Below, one piece after another: positions 14,128 to 16,578 of a stretch of 16,578 nt of DNA. The translations under genes were made by a program, and so were the position numbers. This DNA is from Pseudomonadota bacterium. GTDB lineage: Bacteria > Bdellovibrionota_C > UBA2361 > OMIW01. How positions within the stretch are numbered: position 1 is the first letter of the stretch; each line of letters begins with the position of its first letter. The stretch lies in assembly GCA_900299205.1 (NCBI GenBank), contig OMIW01000189.1:1-16578 (forward strand). Direction: 5' to 3'. The notes beneath the pieces were generated by a model. It saw only the letters and a list, made by a program, of their open reading frames with translations, was not told the DNA's origin and searched no databases.

Positions 14128-15594
14128 TTACAGACCACCGAGAAAGGTTTCCGCCCGACGCCGATGAGCCGCGAATCCCTCCCCCATTTTGTCGAGGTGC
14201 GCCGTCAACATGCGGGATCGCGGGTTGGCTTCGAAGAGGGGGCGGTGATCGGCGACGAATGTCCAGTAGAGGGAATCCCAGATATCGCACCACGCACCAA
14301 CGGAGAAATCGCTCATTTTCCGCAGATATGACGAGCCACTGACGTATGGCTTTGTGGTCATAAGCCCGCCATCAGCATACTGGCTCATCCCGTAGACGTT
14401 GGGCACCATCACCCAGTCGTAAGCATCAATAAAAAGCTCCATGAACCATTGGTAAACTGCATCAGGGTCGATCCGGCAGAGGCACATGATGTTGCCGAGG
14501 ATCATGAGTCGTTCGATATGGTGGGCATATCCGGTAGAAAGGACGTTTTTGATAACGTGATCGACCGGAAGAAGGCCCGTTGTCCCATCGTAAAACGCAC
14601 GAGGAAGTTTGCTTTGCGCGTTGAGCGCATTCCTGGTTCTTTGCATCCGCCCGAATCGGCGATAGACGAGGCGGACATATTCCCGCCACCCGATCACCTG
14701 CCGAATAAACCCTTCAAGCGCATTGAGAGGGACGGTGCCCTGATGAGCGAGAGAAGCGGTGATGACCTGAAGGGGGGAGAGAAGGCCGATGTTGAGGGCC
14801 GGGGTGAGGACAGAATGAAAGAGAATATGACCACGGGTTGAGATTGCATCCTCGTAATCACCAAAAAGGGGGAGTCGATGAGCAAGGAAGTCGTTGAGCT
14901 GCTGAGAAGCATCAGCGGGGTTAATGGGATAGCAGAAGTCGAGGTCTGAGCCGATTGCGTCCGGAAAATCTCGCGCAACGGATTGGCGTGCGTCGACCAC
15001 CCACGAAGATTCTGGAGGCTGCCAAATGGGGGGAAGGGCCACCGAACGAGGGAGTCGCTTGCGATTTTCGGTATCGAAGCTCCAGCTGCCGCCGACGGGC
15101 TTACTGTGTGGTTCAAGGAGAATATTGAGAGCAATCCGCTGCTCTCGGTAGAAGCTGGTGAAGAACCACCGCGATTTGAGAAGTGATGGCCACGAACCGA
15201 TCGCCGCGAGCGGGGTGAGAAAATGAGGATCGGAAAGTTCAATGGGGGTAAGGGAGTGCTCTTCGCACGTCGCGGTCAACGCGGCGCTGAGCCAGTCATC
15301 GCATGGATCGACGAAACATATTTCATGAGCCCCAGCCCCCACGAGGAGCTTGCCGATATCGGTTGAGCGAGAGAGATCGAGCGACGCGATAATTCTAACA
15401 GGAAGCCCACGATCTGCTATCTGGTCACGATACCAAAGCATCGATGCGCGGTGGAGTATCAGTTTTTTTCGATGAAAGCGATACTGTGAGAAGAAGAGAG
15501 GATCTTCGATGAGCCATACCTCATCCACGAGTGGAATGGCGGGGTGATCCGCGAAGAGCTGATGAGGGTAGACGAGGGCGATGCGGCGGGACAT
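14128..15594 (-). CDS. Photolyase/cryptochrome-family protein, PhrB-related type without Fe-S cysteines
   Basis: Flavoprotein of the deoxyribodipyrimidine photolyase-related group (PhrB-like bacterial (6-4) photolyases/cryptochromes), expected to repair UV lesions or sense light. The 488-residue protein has the N-terminal alpha/beta domain (VYPHQLF at 8-14) and the helical FAD domain. The latter shows IGWREYVRLVYR at 301-312, TGYAHHIERLMILGN at 354-368 (His358/His359 match the (6-4) active-site region), AYDWVMVPNVYGMSQYADGG at 391-410 and KPYVSGSSYLRKMSDF at 415-430. In classical PhrB a loop after MSDY holds three cysteines; here it is the short SVGAWCDIWDSLYW with one Cys, and LLPVDH replaces the first ligand region. 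It starts 6 bp after the OmpA-lipoprotein stop with no clear Shine-Dalgarno, so coupling is likely. No lipoprotein-related role is evident. Confidence 0.9.
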   Translation of the reverse strand: MSRRIALVYPHQLFADHPAIPLVDEVWLIEDPLFFSQYRFHRKKLILHRASMLWYRDQIADRGLPVRIIASLDLSRSTDIGKLLVGAGAHEICFVDPCDDWLSAALTATCEEHSLTPIELSDPHFLTPLAAIGSWPSLLKSRWFFTSFYREQRIALNILLEPHSKPVGGSWSFDTENRKRLPRSVALPPIWQPPESSWVVDARQSVARDFPDAIGSDLDFCYPINPADASQQLNDFLAHRLPLFGDYEDAISTRGHILFHSVLTPALNIGLLSPLQVITASLAHQGTVPLNALEGFIRQVIGWREYVRLVYRRFGRMQRTRNALNAQSKLPRAFYDGTTGLLPVDHVIKNVLSTGYAHHIERLMILGNIMCLCRIDPDAVYQWFMELFIDAYDWVMVPNVYGMSQYADGGLMTTKPYVSGSSYLRKMSDFSVGAWCDIWDSLYWTFVADHRPLFEANPRSRMLTAHLDKMGEGFAAHRRRAETFLGGL

Positions 15595-15600
15595 ACGCGA

Positions 15601-16335
15601 TTAAGGAGTCACCACGATATCGACCCGACGATTGAGCTGCCGTCCCTCGGCTGTCGCATTAGACACAAGAGGCCGCTCGGAACCGTGGCTCTCAACCTTG
15701 ATACTGTCGAGCGCAACGCCGTGTTGGCCGAGGTATCCCATCACAGCTCGGGCTCGCGAGCTCGCGACCTGTTCATTGTAGTCTTTGGGACCCTCATCAT
15801 CGGAGTGGCCCGAGATAAGTATCTTGCGCGCGTAGGGGTTTGCGATAATTGAGCGGGCTATGGTCTGAAGTAGCGCTGCGGACCCTGCCTTGAGATTAGT
15901 CCCATCTTGATCGAAAAAGAGTTGATATACTTGGGGAGCCCCTAGCCCCGCCGGAGCAAAATCAAGCCGCGCTTGGATACGCTTCAGCTGCCTTTCGGTC
16001 ACCGCGCTGTGCAGTTTCATATCGGCGAGTACCTCGCGCTGGCTCAGAAGCTCCTCCTCCGATGCATCGAGGCCCAGCCCCGTTGCCGCACCCTCAACAA
16101 GCCCTAAGCCGGCTCCAACGAGAGCACCATCCCCCTGATTGCCTGTCTGATTGCCGACGACAGCCCCTGCTCCCGCTCCCCATGCTGCTCCAACGACGGC
16201 ACCCCCGATACTCTTGTCGGGTCCTTGAGCGGGAGCGCATGCAGTAAGGATCGCCATTGCGCCACTCGCAACGGCTCTCCTCAAGAAGCGAGGGGTGGAG
16301 GGGGGAAATTCGATAGCAGGGAGAGCGTTCATCAT
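15601..16335 (-). CDS. OmpA-family lipoprotein with glycine-zipper region
   Basis: Predicted outer-membrane lipoprotein anchoring to peptidoglycan. From ATG 16335 the protein has 244 residues. Arg-Arg and a hydrophobic stretch lead to the lipobox LTAC (cysteine about residue 33); a glycine-zipper segment follows (IGGAVVGAAWGAGAGAVVG), then a charged helical stretch, then the OmpA C-terminal domain. That domain has GHSDDEG (Asp for diaminopimelate contact), SSRARAV, SHGSERPL and the final NRRVDIV with its peptidoglycan-contact Arg. Start choice: ATG 16335 (or 16332) has GAAGG upstream and gives a normal-sized signal peptide. ATG 16422 is in frame, overlaps the preceding stop as ATGA and also has GAAGG, but would place the lipobox at residue 59-62, too deep for a usual signal. 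Downstream of Lnt, the enzyme completing lipoprotein acylation; photolyase gene 6 bp on. Confidence 0.88.
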   Translation of the reverse strand: MMNALPAIEFPPSTPRFLRRAVASGAMAILTACAPAQGPDKSIGGAVVGAAWGAGAGAVVGNQTGNQGDGALVGAGLGLVEGAATGLGLDASEEELLSQREVLADMKLHSAVTERQLKRIQARLDFAPAGLGAPQVYQLFFDQDGTNLKAGSAALLQTIARSIIANPYARKILISGHSDDEGPKDYNEQVASSRARAVMGYLGQHGVALDSIKVESHGSERPLVSNATAEGRQLNRRVDIVVTP

Positions 16336-16418
16336 GGCAACCTTCGGGAGACGGGATGATTCGGTAAGACTAAGACCTGAAGAACCCAGAGGCAAGGGAT
16401 CTTTGGGAATCTTCGGGT

Positions 16419-16578
16419 TCATGAATTAACCTTCGGCCTTCGGAGCATAGCCGTCCATACCCCCCACAAGAAGGTCGCCCATCCGAGGATGCGGGTCGGC
16501 CACTCACCCCAGTATCGTGAAAATGGAGTATCGATGTCGGCGACGATGGGCACCGCTGCCGAGAGAACTCCCTCGGAG
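16419..16578 (-). CDS. lnt: Apolipoprotein N-acyltransferase, C-terminal fragment
   Basis: The frame from the window's right edge to TGA at 16421-16419 gives the last 52 residues of a protein whose 5' part lies outside. The pattern EGVLSAAVPIVADIDTPFSR then YWGEWP matches the end of the Lnt nitrilase domain (typically ..TPYARxGdWP..). A hydrophobic segment LGWATFLWGVWTAML and a basic tail RRPKV follow, as in the last membrane helix of Lnt. The enzyme transfers the third acyl chain onto lipoproteins at the inner membrane. The stop overlaps an in-frame ATG of the OmpA lipoprotein gene (ATGA), so an operon is likely. The call rests on a short but characteristic C-terminus. Confidence 0.72.
   Translation of the reverse strand, partial: SEGVLSAAVPIVADIDTPFSRYWGEWPTRILGWATFLWGVWTAMLRRPKVNS

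Noticed and set aside
14694-15242. Ser-rich minus-strand ORF of 182 codons inside the photolyase gene
   Set aside because: Shifted frame of a well-supported gene; composition is typical of an out-of-frame translation.
1-16578. tRNA, rRNA, CRISPR array, IS element or prophage
   Set aside because: No cloverleaf-like, rRNA-like, regularly spaced repeat, transposase or phage sequence was recognised on either strand.

Overview
The window is a compact, moderate-GC stretch of chromosome from a Gram-negative bacterium. The envelope type is shown by a truncated apolipoprotein N-acyltransferase (Lnt) end next to an OmpA-domain lipoprotein with a lipobox. RapZ, a possible HPr-like partner, a BolA/CGFS-glutaredoxin pair and a Hanks-type Ser/Thr kinase would fit a proteobacterium-like or deltaproteobacterium/Bdellovibrionota-like lineage. 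That placement is inference only: there is no rRNA or other decisive marker here. No phage, IS element, CRISPR array, tRNA or rRNA was seen.

Layout. (1) 1-1132, minus: a 5' fragment of an unknown gene, preceded by glucokinase, with a GTGA overlap. (2) 1133-1582: a 450-bp divergent intergenic region with a palindrome, tandem repeats and a possible 22-codon leader ORF. (3) 1583-4960, plus: a GT4 glycogen-synthase-like glycosyltransferase, a GH57 amylase-type enzyme, BolA and a monothiol glutaredoxin. (4) 12281-4974, minus: a divergent HPr-like ORF, RapZ, MetK, a GH133-type amylo-alpha-1,6-glucosidase and a GH63/MGH1-type glucosidase. (5) 12311-14113, plus: a membrane-anchored Ser/Thr kinase and a charged helical protein with a Gly/Ser-rich tail. 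(6) 16578-14128, minus: the Lnt C-terminus, an OmpA-family lipoprotein and a photolyase/cryptochrome-family protein. Convergent gene pairs are separated by only 13-14 bp.

Functionally the core is alpha-glucan (glycogen) metabolism: polymer synthesis (GT4), internal cleavage or transfer (GH57), debranching (GH133), oligosaccharide trimming (GH63) and phosphorylation of the released glucose (Glk). No branching enzyme, ADP-glucose pyrophosphorylase or phosphorylase is encoded here, so the pathway must be completed elsewhere. RapZ, a possible HPr-like protein and the kinase make up a regulatory block between the glucan genes and the envelope genes.

The features most worth a second look are: long homopolymer tracts (G9, C10, G7) inside the kinase gene, suggesting a phase-variable kinase; a RapZ whose Walker A lysine is histidine; a divergent HPr-like ORF running 113 nt into rapZ out of phase; a photolyase lacking the four Fe-S cysteines of the PhrB type; and a short leader ORF whose stop overlaps the start of the GT4 gene, which has no Shine-Dalgarno of its own. 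I see no clearly new multi-gene system; the kinase plus helical-protein pair is the best candidate for an undescribed module.
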